Made by a program: the position numbers and the translations under genes. Positions 22,791 to 33,865 of a DNA stretch of 64,000 nucleotides are shown piece by piece. The notes under the pieces were generated by a model. It was not told where the DNA came from. It saw only the letters and a program-made list of their open reading frames with translations, and made no database searches. The first letter of the stretch is position 1. Every line of letters starts with the position of its first letter. This DNA is from Hericium rajendrae (lineage: Eukaryota; Basidiomycota; Agaricomycetes; Russulales; Hericiaceae): assembly GCA_033439255.1 (NCBI GenBank), contig CM065879.1, positions 4,718,501-4,782,500 of the forward strand, given 5' to 3'.

Positions 22791-24260
22791 CTCCTTTTTT
22801 CGCGTTTAGTATTCGTTCTACTTCGTTCTATAATCACTCTTTTTAGGCTTTGAGCACATGTCCCCAGTAATCGTGATAGTTCTCCTATGGAATACAGTAC
22901 TTGATACATTTATCTGCTGCGTGATTGTTTGCAGCATCGCGGTTGAGAGTCTGCCGTCGTCCTGCCATCTTATCACTGGAGGACAATGTCCGCGATCAAT
23001 TTTATATTTATCGATCAATCCGCCGCGCTCAGCGGCGGATAGGGTGTTCAGGCAGGAATATCACGTTTTCCCTCCCACTATGTCTGGATCGTCGTATGTA
23101 CCACATTTTTGTCTTCCTTCTTCCTGACTTCAGACCCAGATCTCAGAGGTGTGCACCCTTTCGAACTTACAATACATCGATGACTTTGAGGCGTCGTTGT
23201 CTCCAAGGGAAGTGATATGTCGTCACCTACACGTCTCTGATGTAGTCCGAGATCGCTGAAACGGTAGATGGTCAAATATGAAGACTTTCAAAAGAAGGAG
23301 CTCATCGACTTTTCCGAACCCCGGGCCGCTCTGGCCCGCTATTAGCGCCCGCGCGTACTCGTCGAACAACTCGTTTCTCCTGCTCACGACAACATTGAGG
23401 CGAGTCTCTGCCTTTCGTCTGTCATAAGTTCATGTACGTTCATATGGCACCATTATCGTGCTGGAGATCGCTGGCCAGTCGTATGCGATATCTGTGGAGG
23501 ACTGATGACAAGGGCACCCGTCGCCCGACACGTCGATGCTGCAACACGCGGTGAGCGTAGATCTTGTGCTGCGGTGGATCCTCGTCACGGCGAGGGATTA
23601 TTTCGGACGCCCGCAAGGTGTTATACTGCTATATCTATTTTCGTTTGCTGAATGCTTCACTGGCTCATTTATCGAAGGTTCGTCTATTTGCGCCGAGTAC
23701 GTTTTCTTGGAGATAAAGACTTCTTTTCTTCTAGAGATGACGCACGTTGATGTGAACACTCGAATTGCATGAGAGGAGCATGTTGAGATTCTCAGCCCCT
23801 TTTCACTGCTGTCATGCGTCGCATCAGACGTGCAGTGGTCAGGTGTTTCCTTCCATCTAGATACGAAACCCGCCGCGCATTCTTTGCTGATATCGCTGGT
23901 TTCGCATGGGGTTTCACCGTCACTGCAAGAGCCCGGAACAATTTGCAAAATGGGTGCAGTCTTACACTGGAAGGCAAATGTTCCTAGTTCGGTCCATGGC
24001 GGTGAGCACACCCATGCGCATGGCTTGTCTCGACAGCGACGGAACTTCGATAGACCCCAACAACAACTCCTCGCGGTCTCTGACTGATTGCAACGATCTG
24101 CACGAAGCCTGGCTCCAAAGTTGCGCTGCACGAGACCGGATGTGGTTGACCTCATGCCTTTCAGGTCGACGGGCAACGTACTTAAGCGCAACTGCGCGAA
24201 GGACTTCTACGCCTTGTTCTCCCTCCCACATCCACAAGCTCTTTGTTCCCAGCGCAAAAT
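22791..24260. other. Intergenic stretch with a possible zinc-finger relic
   Basis: No convincing gene was seen. At about 23440-23530 (plus) an open frame reads WHHYRAGDRWPVVCDICGGL and then MTRAPVARHVDAATR. The C-x2-C and later His could be a C2H2-like finger remnant, but no flanking exons were found. Confidence 0.35.
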
Positions 24261-27200
24261 ATGATGACTGACCCTACCAAAAGTAGAGCTGCTAACGTTT
24301 CCGATAGACTGGGGAACTCGTCGTATGCTGGTAGACGTAAAGAGTACCTCGTCTTGCTCCAGAAATTGAGAGCTGTCGGGTACGTCCTATCTGACATGGC
24401 TGGTGATCGACAAAATCTAATCCTTCGAAACAGAGCTGACGCGGTGATCGATGTTCCCAAGATCGTGGTCATAGGGAATCAGTCCGCAGGTTAGTAGTCC
24501 CTTCCATACAGTAAGGGAGTTTTCATCGAGTAATCTGAATTTCTAGGGAAAAGCAGCCTCGTCGAGGCCATATCAGGCGTGAGCTCCTTTCTGCGTCTCC
24601 TTACCAGCGTAACTCAAATTTCCGCACAGATCAGCCTGCCGCGCGACAGTGGCACTTGCACGAGATGCCCGATGGAATGTCGCATGAAGTCCTCGGATGA
24701 CGCATGGTTGTGTCAGATATCTATTCGCTGGGAATACGACTCCGATGACCAGAAGGTAGATTATTCTGCATCTCCTAATTAAGAGCCTGCTGACGTGGTT
24801 GATTTCGATAGAGGGACGTGGTCGAAATTCCTTTGGTGGGCCGATCATTGATCCGGCACAAGTCGAGTTCGCGCTGCGTTGCGCGCAAGCCGCTGTGCTG
24901 CATCCGCACGTCGAATCTCACATGTTCGTGGGCTTGGACGAAGATGGACTCCTCAACTTCAAGTCGGACAAGAAGGCGCGATCATTCTCGCGCAACGTCG
25001 TCTGCATTGAGCTGCAGGGCCCTGACTTGACCGATCTGGCGTTCATCGACCTTCCAGGTATTTCTTTCCGCGTGATGGGCGTCGGCAGGGGTAAATAATC
25101 TTGCTTTGTAGGTCTCATTCAGAATGCGGATGAGCCTGGTCTCGTAGGTCTCGTCGAGCAACTTGTCAGGGACCACATTCAAGGAAGCTCCCTGATTCTC
25201 GTCACCATCCCAATGTCCGGTACGCTACCATAGTTGTCGCCATCATGAACAGGATCCATCTCATGTTCGATTTCTTTCAGATGATATCGACAATCAGAAA
25301 GCATTGTCGCTTGCTCGAGAGGCTGATCCAGAAGGCAGACGCACGATCGGTAAGTGTGGTGAGTCTTTTGCTGCACTAGTGGGTATCCTAAGCTCTTCTA
25401 CAGGTGTTCTCACAAAGCCCGACGTTATGGGCCAAGGCTCCAAGTCGCGTGGCCTCTATTTAGACGTCATAGAAGGTCGCTCGAAGCCCCTGCATCATGG
25501 GTACTACTGTACTCGCTCACCAGACGACGATGAGCGTGCGGATGGTATCACCCATGCTGAGGCACGACAAGCCGAGGCGAGCTATTTCGAAAGCACGAAG
25601 CCGTGGAATACTTCGTTGCACAAGAACAGATTCGGCATCAAGAATCTGGTGTCGATGTTGAGTCCTCTTTTCGAAAGGATTATCAAGGACAGGTACGACA
25701 CCAGTATCATTTAAGTGATCTTCTAGGTTCAAATCACCAATTTTTCCAGTCTACCACGAGTTAATGCCACTGCCACTGAATCTTTGAAGGTGTGCGATGA
25801 AGAGTTGGCTAAGCTGCCGGCGGTCATCACCACTGAGCCAGCAACCTACATGCTCGAGTACGTCTTTCGGCTTCTGATATTCTTGAGATCCTCATTTGTT
25901 TTCAGGTTGATAACCTCGCTTTCCAACGTCGTCGCCGAATACGTCAAGGGCGGACAAGGGCGTGAGGATCTCATTAGGAGAACCGAGCGATATGGCGCAG
26001 TTTCAAGAAAGCTATTCAGACAACGACACCTGAGTTTCTCCCGCACATGAAGAACGAGGCATCGCAGATCCCCGCGTTCTGCAACTTGCTCGATGGCGAG
26101 GAAAATCCGGAACACGACGTCAATGCGAGCGGCTCTGAGAAAATCGTCTTGCGGAAGGGGCTTCTCGACGGTCCATTCTACTTGGATGATATGAGGGCTC
26201 ACGTTGAAAAGTGCGTCGCCGTAATACTCCTATGTACTGACAAAAACTGACTCATCCTCAGTTCAATGACGCGAGAATTGCCCAACAATGTGCCGTTCTC
26301 CGCGAAGGTCTCTCTGATCAAAGAATTCCAGCGTCACTGGCCTGAGGCCGCGAAAGCATGCTTCTCGGATGTTCACGATAACCTCATGCGCCAGCTCTTG
26401 GCATGTGTTCATTCTGACTTCGGACGTTGGGAGAGCTTACATGGTCAGATGCGGTCAGTTCCTCCTGTTTTCTTGGCTGAATGTCGCAACTAAACACTGT
26501 CTACCAGTAATTTCATGACCGACTTGGTCAAAAAACATGCTGATGCTTGTCAGACCATGATTAAGACAATGCTCGAGAGCGAACACGCGCCATTCACGCA
26601 GAACGAACATTATCTACACGCGTGCGAAGAGAAGTGGCTCTCAAAATACAAAGACGCTCGTGCTTCTGCGTGCAAGCAGGCATCATCCCCATCTGTAAGC
26701 ATGATTTTGCAACGAGACTATCACACCCAAATTACACCAGCTCATTTATCTCTCTATCCTCAGGAAGCAGAACCTGCGTCTTTCAGCATTCAAGAGCAAA
26801 ATGAATTGCTCGCCCATCTGATGCGGTTTGGCCATCAGGTCCAATCTCTCGCCGACCTTGCGAAGCTGAGTCCTCCGGATGAGTTCGAAACAGAGATGGT
26901 GGTGATGGCCCAAGTACGGAGCTACTTCCAGGTGGCCTACAAGGTCTGTTTCATTGGCTACGATCATGGAAAGCACCAAGACTGACACAAGTTAAAGCGA
27001 GTTATTGACACCATCCCCTCGATGATCGACCTCGTGTTCCTCAAAGGGTATGTTCATGACGACCCCAGATGATCGCCTCGCTAATGTGAATATGCCAGGG
27101 TGCAGAATGATATACAGAACTTTTTACTGGAGAAAATCCAAATCGGGGGGAAGGACGGTCATGACCTTTGCGCGCGCTACCTCGCCGAGGATCCTGACAT

Positions 27201-27282
27201 CGTCGCGAGAAGAGATGAGATCATGGCGAGGCAAGAGACACTTGAAAAAGTGAAGGCCGAGCTGTACAGTTTTGGAGTTTAA
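24261..27282 (+). CDS. Dynamin/Mx-like large GTPase 1 (two apparent frameshifts)
   Basis: Start at ATG 24261 (MMTDPTKSRAANVSDRLGNS). The GTPase domain is clear: G1 GNQSAGKSSLVEAISG (across an intron), a Thr in PRDSGTCTRCP, G3 DLPG (LAFIDLPGLIQNADEPG) and G4 TKPD (GVLTKPDVMGQGSKSRGLYL). The stalk follows (FGIKNLVSMLSPLFERIIKD, ELPNNVPFSAKVSLIKEF) and then the GED (YLAEDPDIVARRDEIMARQ ... AELYSFGV), ending at 27282. Dynamins polymerise on membranes and drive scission or remodelling; this group lacks PH and proline-rich domains, as Mx proteins and Vps1/Dnm1 do. The frame moves near 24833 (before FGGPIIDPAQVEF) and near 26010 (before FKKAIQTTTPEFLPH), so the gene is either mis-sequenced or inactive. 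Confidence 0.85.
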
Positions 27283-27975
27283 CCGCCAAAACCTTATCAT
27301 GTCGGGTTTGACGATGGCATCTGACCTGTACTCATCTCGACCGTTGATTACTGCCTGTATTGCGAGGCTTATGATACGAGGATATCTTTGCCATGTTTCT
27401 AGTGAATTGACTAGCTTGCCTCCACTCGCAGAAGATGAATACAACTTAATGGGATGACCAAAGAGATGTTATATATAGACTGTAGCAGGTGCACACTGCA
27501 CACGATCAGGTAGTCTCCTATGCAGACCTTACACAGAGCAAAGTCTTGGGGTCCTGTGTAGAACTCCCCACGGACTTTTTCACACGTTTTAAACTCCAGG
27601 TGATTTAAACATGGGTTTCTAACCTGTGTTATAAACTTTCACCGAATAATATATCATATGAGATGGAATTTCCCGTTTCATTCTTCACGGTGTCCAGCTG
27701 GAGCATCGAGTGCCCTGCAACGACCAGCCCCAACATGCACCGGTGCTCACTCAGTCAGTCTTCCGCGGACCCTTCCACGTCCGTACAGAATGTCCTCGCG
27801 CCCGTGCGCAGTGCGCACACGTTACTCCTCCATGGACTCTGTCCTCAAGAGTGACCCCCCTGCTGAAACTTATTTCCTTACGGGAGGCAATCAGCAAGTT
27901 CGGACGTATGGCCGTGCCGACATTGTGTGTTGATCTCAGCGCGGCGCTTCTGGTCCATGCGCAGCATGTCAGGCA
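27283..27975. other. Intergenic stretch
   Basis: Short open frames only. No gene, repeat or motif was recognised before the element that begins at about 27976. Confidence 0.45.
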
Positions 27976-28954
27976 AGGACCCCCGACAACCACCTGAAAG
28001 GTTCTTTCCCGGGTCGTTAACCAAATGGCGCATAGCGCCGGAGCTCTGTGGAAATGGCGGTAATGGAGGGCCCAAATTCGGCCCAAATCTCTATGTTTGA
28101 TGCGTATACCGAGCCAGTATCGGCCGGAGGTCTGTTCCGCCGCGCGGTAACCATGGCTGACGCATTTCGGTCAAGTGAAGGGACTAAATGGGTGACTTTC
28201 CCCAGCAATTGATTTATGTTATGATATGTTTCGGCGCAGATCAACGCCAAAAGACGGCTCATCAAGGCAACCTAATTGGTTGACGAGGCCTTACGGGAGC
28301 ACTGTCAAGCAGAAAAGAGGCCTCCATTACAATGATTTATCCTGGGGAAAGTCATCCAACCCTTTTTTCAAATTTGGTCAGATTTTGTAGGTAGCGAGCA
28401 GCGAATTACAGGCTAAGATGCGATGTCGCGTATATCCATCATATAGCGCCAAGTGCCGTCCGTCCGCTCCGGGCGAACTCGTTGTGAACACCGAAGGCGA
28501 TGGCTGAGTAGTAGTAAGCATGTTGAGGGGCACGTTGGGTCCTATGGGGACTTTGGGCTGTGGGTCCTTTCTCGCGCGCATTATGGCCTCGTTTTGAGAA
28601 AACAGCACGGTTGCCGCTGCCTAACCCGTGGCTGCTCGCAATTCACGCGCATGCCCATCCAGCGGACCAGCGTATGTAGTGAGATACGAGTGGCGCGAGG
28701 AGAATGTGACGGTGCTGGCGCGGGACGGCTCATCTGCGGCTTGGGGAAGCTGTAGACAGGCAGGGAGAAAAATACGATTTGTTTCTGATTTAAACCGATT
28801 TTTTGAAGTATGTTACTGGGTGCGGTAACGGTTCGCCCAAACGCTAGGTCTGTTCCGCAATGCGTATACCGGGCGCCGCGGCCGACCCTGGAGATCTGTC
28901 GGTAACATGGCTCTTGGAGCGGAAAGAACCTTTTGGGGGGTTGTCGGGGGTCCT
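27976..28954. mobile_element. Putative non-autonomous TIR element
   Basis: Imperfect terminal inverted repeats of about 33 bp bound a 979-bp segment. The left end reads aggacccccgacaaccacct and then gaaaggttctttcc; the right end reads ggaaagaaccttttgggggg and then ttgtcgggggtcct. Inside there is no transposase-like ORF. Internal words occur twice in direct orientation (tgcgtataccg at about 28098 and 28861; aggtctgttccgc at about 28125 and 28847). No clear target duplication was found. It fits a small DNA-transposon derivative that has diverged. Confidence 0.5.
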
Positions 28955-29238
28955 GTCGAGCATCAAGTGCGGATTGACAGGCTGATGGTGTCGGGGCCGT
29001 CGGGCATAGTCGAATGTCAGCGTCGGTGAGCGTGACAGGCTGACAGTCAGAGCGGTAGCAAGGGCATTGTGCTCGACCTGCCGACCGCCCGCGGTGGTCC
29101 GGTAGACAGCGTGCTTCCTGCTATATGTAGTCCAATCAGTAGCAGTTCATTGTCTTTGTGTCGACCGCCCAACGTCGCTGTCCGGAGCCTCCCCTTGCTC
29201 AGTAACAGCATTATGTAATGAACTCAACTTGTTTATAA

Positions 29239-29317
29239 ACAGCCGTTTACAAATCAATAGGCCTTCCCGAGAAAGTAAGATATAGACATTGTGTTTGAGT
29301 CGGCGAAGGTCGGAAAC
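29239..29317. repeat. 79-bp dispersed repeat, copy 1
   Basis: Begins acagccgtttacaaatcaat and ends tcggcgaaggtcggaaac. It matches 30748-30826 in direct orientation with only a few differences. Confidence 0.85.
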
Positions 29318-29780
29318 TGCACAATGTCAGCGGTGACGTGGGTTCAGGACAATGGGGCTGTGCACCGCGACGTGCCACTCGAGGGGCGCAAGAACGTGCG
29401 CAAGGATCGCAGCAGCAAACGCGAGCTACAGCGTCATCCCGAGTGCGGGCGGCAGCCTCTGAGGCGGCGGGAGATGTGCCGGCCCGCGCCACACACGGCG
29501 AGGAACTAATACTCAGCGCTGCTGCTCAGCGCTTCAGCGCTCAGCGCCAGTCAGCGTCGCATGCACCATTCGCATGCTGGTGTCCCTCGCCGATGATGCC
29601 CATGCGCCAGAGCTTGGCGGCACGCTCTGCGGGCCGGCCAAAACAATGAAGGAGTCGTGAGAATCCCGCCCTACGAGCGGGGTGGCGCGACGCGTCAGTA
29701 CTGTCGGCCTCCAGTTCCACTACTATATTCTGGTCGGCCCGGCAGAGCCGGCCGGTCCTACTTCACTTCCGTGTTTCTCT

Positions 29781-29810
29781 TTCAGCGACCTTGAGCTCAA
29801 GGTCGCTGAA
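29781..29810. repeat. Perfect 30-bp palindrome
   Basis: The sequence ttcagcgaccttgag followed by its exact reverse complement makes a 30-bp palindrome with no spacer. It could extrude a cruciform or form a hairpin in RNA. It is not next to a recognised gene. Confidence 0.9.
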
Positions 29811-30357
29811 ATTTTGCAGCACGGTCAATGCGCGTGCACAAGCGTACCATTGCTGCATCAGAGAAGCCTGTAAAGTGTTAAATAAAATCGTACGGTGCAG
29901 AGAGAGTGGGGCTGGACCGAGCGCGCGGGTCTGAGCAGTTGGGAGCAGGACCGGGGCCGGGCGTACCTCTTTGGTGCATACGGTTGTGAAGAGCACGTGC
30001 TGCAGGATGCGTACGGCCTGCAAGTAAGTCGTGCACCCATGGGTAGATGCAGGCCCACGGTGCGGCAAAGTTCTAGAGCCTGGCAATGACGCATGGGCTC
30101 ATCATACGCTTTCAGCTGCGAGGCATGAGAGGCGGGATGGGGTGGGGTTCGAAGACTTACAGCTATCCTGAAGTGGCCGGTGCTTCGGTGGATACTAATG
30201 GTATGGGCGATCACAATACATCTGGCCTGTCATCGACCACTGTAGGGGCCGGCAGCAGGGACTCGAAACAGTCGCTCACAAGCACAATGGGGTCTGTGCA
30301 TCAACGCCCGTGGCATAGCGCAGTCCACCGAACATCGTGTCCAGGAGGCATGGTGCT

Positions 30358-31285
30358 ATGTTTAGAATGCAACGGGACACGGTGCACAATCACAATGGCG
30401 CAGAGGCTGGCACCGCCAAGATTGTGCAACCGCCAAGACCGCCAAGCATATGCTTAGAACGCACCGGGACACGGTATTGTTCCCGCTACCCTTCCACGCA
30501 GTTTCCTCGAGTGTTTTAAGGTTCAGGTGGCAGTGCCGATCACAACACTCCGCCCGGAAAATGCCCCTCGTCATGCATGGTCACGCCGAGCGAGCCGTGC
30601 ACGATGCATGCACCGAACTGTACGAGAAGGTGGCTTTTGGAAACGGCAAGGGCCATCTAAGGCCATGTTATATATCACTTCCACGATTCAGGCCTTGGTT
30701 CATGCCCACAGTGAAGATGTCACATATGCATGACGGTGGCTGCCGATACAGCCGTTTACAAATCGATAGGCCTTCCCGAGGAAGTAAGATATAGACATCG
30801 TGTTTGAGTCGGCGAAGGTCCGAAACCACGCCAGATCATGCCCCGCCAGGCCCCGCTCCTCCTGCCGTGCTGCCGTTGCCACCCGTTGGTCACCTGGTGC
30901 GAGCTAGAATCAAGCTCCACCTGTATATTGCATGTCCGACGTGGCTGCGATATCTATCAACTTCTGCCGAAAAGGGCCTATGGATTTGTAAACGGCTGTA
31001 ATCACAGCTAAACACGGTATGTTGCCCGCAGAGCCTCGCAGAATACACCTTCCGTATCTCGACCGTCGGCAAGTACTAAGCTCTAGAATTCGCCAGGCGG
31101 TAATCGTACTTTCTGCTACTTTTGCCGCCGAATTTCGCGAGCACAGAGGGCTGCCACAATTCGTGATGTACCATACCATGTGTAGTCATTCTAGCCTGGT
31201 AGCGGGTGCTGCCGCCAGAGCGGCCATAGGCATTACGCCAAGACCGCCAAGCATATGTTCAGAACGCGCCGGGACGGTGCTACTA
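30358..31285. repeat. Three diverged direct repeats
   Basis: A word related to tagaacgcaccgggacacgg occurs at about 30360, 30452 and 31257. The second and third copies share a longer left part (gccaagaccgccaagcatatg). The copies differ at several positions. Together with the 79-bp repeat pair they suggest local duplication of a now degenerate element. Confidence 0.6.
30748..30826. repeat. 79-bp dispersed repeat, copy 2
   Basis: Direct copy of 29239-29317. A third, partial copy in inverted orientation lies at about 30974-30999 (ggcctatggatttgtaaacg). Confidence 0.85.
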
Positions 31286-31323
31286 CCCTCCAGCGCGTCT
31301 ACCTAACTATCTTTTCGCCGATA

Positions 31324-33196
31324 ATGTTTCTCATCTATAAGAAAGCAGTCATGCAGCTTCACACCGCAATCACTTTTCTCTTCATTCTCCAAGCCTTCAT
31401 AGCTTCATCCGACGATGCTGCCTTCACCCCATGGTTCCAACGGCCTTGTGCATTCTCGCGGTTATGGCTACACGGACGCACATGCGAGCATTTCACAAGT
31501 CCCCACACAGGTCAGCTTTGTACAGGTGGCTGTCACGTCAACGATGGCTTTAATATTTACATTATACAGACGTTGGGATCATTGCCTATAATGGTACAAG
31601 ACCAATTCGAATCTGTTTCCGATCTTTCCTATGCTCCACCTGCTGATCATCATACCATCGGTCCTTACCCCACCATCATACCATACCAAGCAGCACAGCT
31701 CTATCATGACCAAACAGCTTCGACTGATTCTGCTCAAGATCCATCCGCTGCTCAGTCTACCGCTCGCCTTACCCATTCTTCTGCAGCATTGGAGTCTTAT
31801 GTTTGCGACAGTCCTGATTATCCGATACATGGTCACTTCCAGGATGGCAGATTCGTGAACATGGTTGTGGACGTTACATGGGGGGATAGTGTGGTGAGCT
31901 TTGGATAAATGATTTAGTTGCATTACTGATGGTTTACCGACATCACAGATGTTGACAGTATTGCCAGCCACGGCTCAAAATCAGATGGAGATCACCTCCG
32001 ATTTTCTGTATAGTCCTCCTACGGCCCAGCCTGCCATCCCTACCGTCTGTTCTTTCCATCTCATGACATCAGGCTTAACGTTGATACCTATCGTGACCAG
32101 ATAACTTCGACACATTCTGGTCGCAGCGCTCACCCTCCGTTCGCTATTCAGTCTTCCATCCCCCACCCCTGTATTCTCATGCCATCGGAGTATGGCAATG
32201 CTTATTCTGGCACCTTCGATGCGGTTTATGGTCGCTCTCAGGACGGTACTTTTGGCCACGAGAACGTGGATGCGGGTGCTATGCTGGCGCCCGCACAGGT
32301 GAGCTTTGCATAGATGGCTTAGTAGTTGGATCACTAACAGCTTGCTAACGTACTATAGACGCTGGCATCGTCGCTTGCCACTGTGGACGGTCACAGTCCA
32401 ATCAGCCCGGCTCATTCCATTCACAACACTATGTCCCCTGCATTCACAGCTCGCTGGCCTACTTTCGGACAGCCTTTCTCTTCCACACCGCCAGAAACGT
32501 CACTACCTATGATGCAACATTATAATCCAGTGCCCCCTGCTCAGTCTGCTCCCAACGCTTTTAGCTCTGTGCCTGCGGTTGAGACCACTGTCCCCGTATC
32601 CCTGCTACCCATAGAACAGGAAGTCTTCGGCTACGCCAGAACAGCCAATCAGAGGCGGTACGAGAACTTTGCGTCGAAGACCATTTCCTTCAACGATCGC
32701 GTAGAGGGACGTGGTATATCTATCGGTCACCTGCTCAACAACGGCAGCATGGAATTGGTCAACGCCAACGATCCGATCGACGTTCCTATAGACCTCAAGT
32801 CCTCTGCTTCAGACTTGTGTATCATGGTGCTTTGATCTGATTTTCTTTCCCATGACGCGCAACTGAGCTATGCATCCGCAGATTCGTGATTGCGATAAAT
32901 ATTCAGGAGGATATACCTGCGACGACGACCTTCAGCAGACAAACCGGTCGTCGCCGTCACGTTCGCCGACCTCGCACGCCAAATTGCGGGCCGCGTCAAT
33001 GACTTCTTGGGGGTCCGTCTTTGAAATAGGGTTTTTTTATAGACTGACTGACGTTCTTCGCTTCTAGACACATTCGGGCAGGGCTTGGGCAGCCCGTGAA
33101 AACGTCTCAATACACCGAATTGTGCTTCTTGACATCCATCGCGTCTCACGAGGGGCATGGATGGCCGCCATGGCGAAGTCGACGACGTACACTTAA
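31324..33196 (+). CDS. Low-complexity basidiomycete protein with conserved C-terminal domain
   Basis: Start at ATG 31324 (MFLIYKKAVMQLHTAITFLF). The first exons are rich in Ser, His, Gln and Pro and repeat a loose module (GPYPTIIPYQAAQLYHDQTA ... HGHFQDGRF; then GRSAHPPFAIQSSIPHP ... GRSQDGTFGHENVDAG). An ordered domain follows: RRYENFASKTISFNDRV, EGRGISIGHLLNNGSMELVN, SASDLRIYLRRRPSADKPVV, AVTFADLARQIAGRVNDFLG, then across an intron THSGRAWAARENVSIHRIVL, LDIHRVSRGAWMAAMA, stop at 33196. From memory this domain recurs in mushroom hypothetical proteins. The hydrophobic N-terminus might be a signal peptide, but the rest looks intracellular. Function unknown; exon joins inferred. Confidence 0.55.
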
Positions 33197-33422
33197 AGTA
33201 CAGCAGCATATTTCTATTCTCGCGAACCATCTGTACATCTGGGATGGCAGAAATGCCTTTACTCATTCATACTGTCAATTATTTTGCTAACTGTCACTTC
33301 TCTCGTATAACAGTGCGAACCTTCGAAATGTTCACCGCGCCACGCTAAGTCCCTGGTTGGATTTTCCCGTCCCGCGCCTCCGAGCCACCTCCCCATTCCA
33401 ATGCCGCTCGCCCTCGGTTCCG

Positions 33423-33503
33423 CACCTCTTGTATCTCTTGTTTCCGCAGTCATCTCTCGTCCCGCATCTTTGTAGCCCTTGTTTCTGCAGCTATCTCTCG
33501 TCC
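33423..33503. repeat. Two-copy tandem repeat of about 41 bp
   Basis: cacctcttgtatctcttgtt...ctctcgtcc is followed directly by catctttgtagcccttgttt...ctctcgtcc. The copies are imperfect and lie in the intergenic stretch 33197-33865, which otherwise shows nothing. Confidence 0.6.
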
Positions 33504-33865
33504 TATATCCTGAAGCCGTGACATAAATGGGACATTCTAGCACGCACATTCTATCGCTTTCACTTCGCTTTGACAGCACTTGCGCTTGCTTTTTAAGTTT
33601 TCATAATTGCTTTTTTTTTTTCGCTCTGATGTTCGCTCTTTAGTCTCCACATAGATGTGTGCTTTGCTCATGTATCAATCATAGCATTTAGATATTGCGA
33701 TGGATATCGTTGCGCCGCCATCGGGTTCGGTTTAATACTACATACAGCATCTCGGTCCGCAAGGACATTTCGGCAGGAGAAACAAGCTCACATTGTTCCG
33801 GTGGATCTCGTCAATAGGTAGATTTACGAACGTCTCGCATGCTCTATTCCTGTACGGGTACGGGC

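Noticed and set aside
23598-24191. 197-codon minus-strand frame
   Set aside because: No domain, cysteine/serine-rich shadow-like composition and no splice context.
28988-29210. Possible solo LTR (starts tgtcgg, ends aaca, with a TATA-like word inside)
   Set aside because: No target duplication, no second copy in the window and no internal coding parts; the ends alone are too weak.
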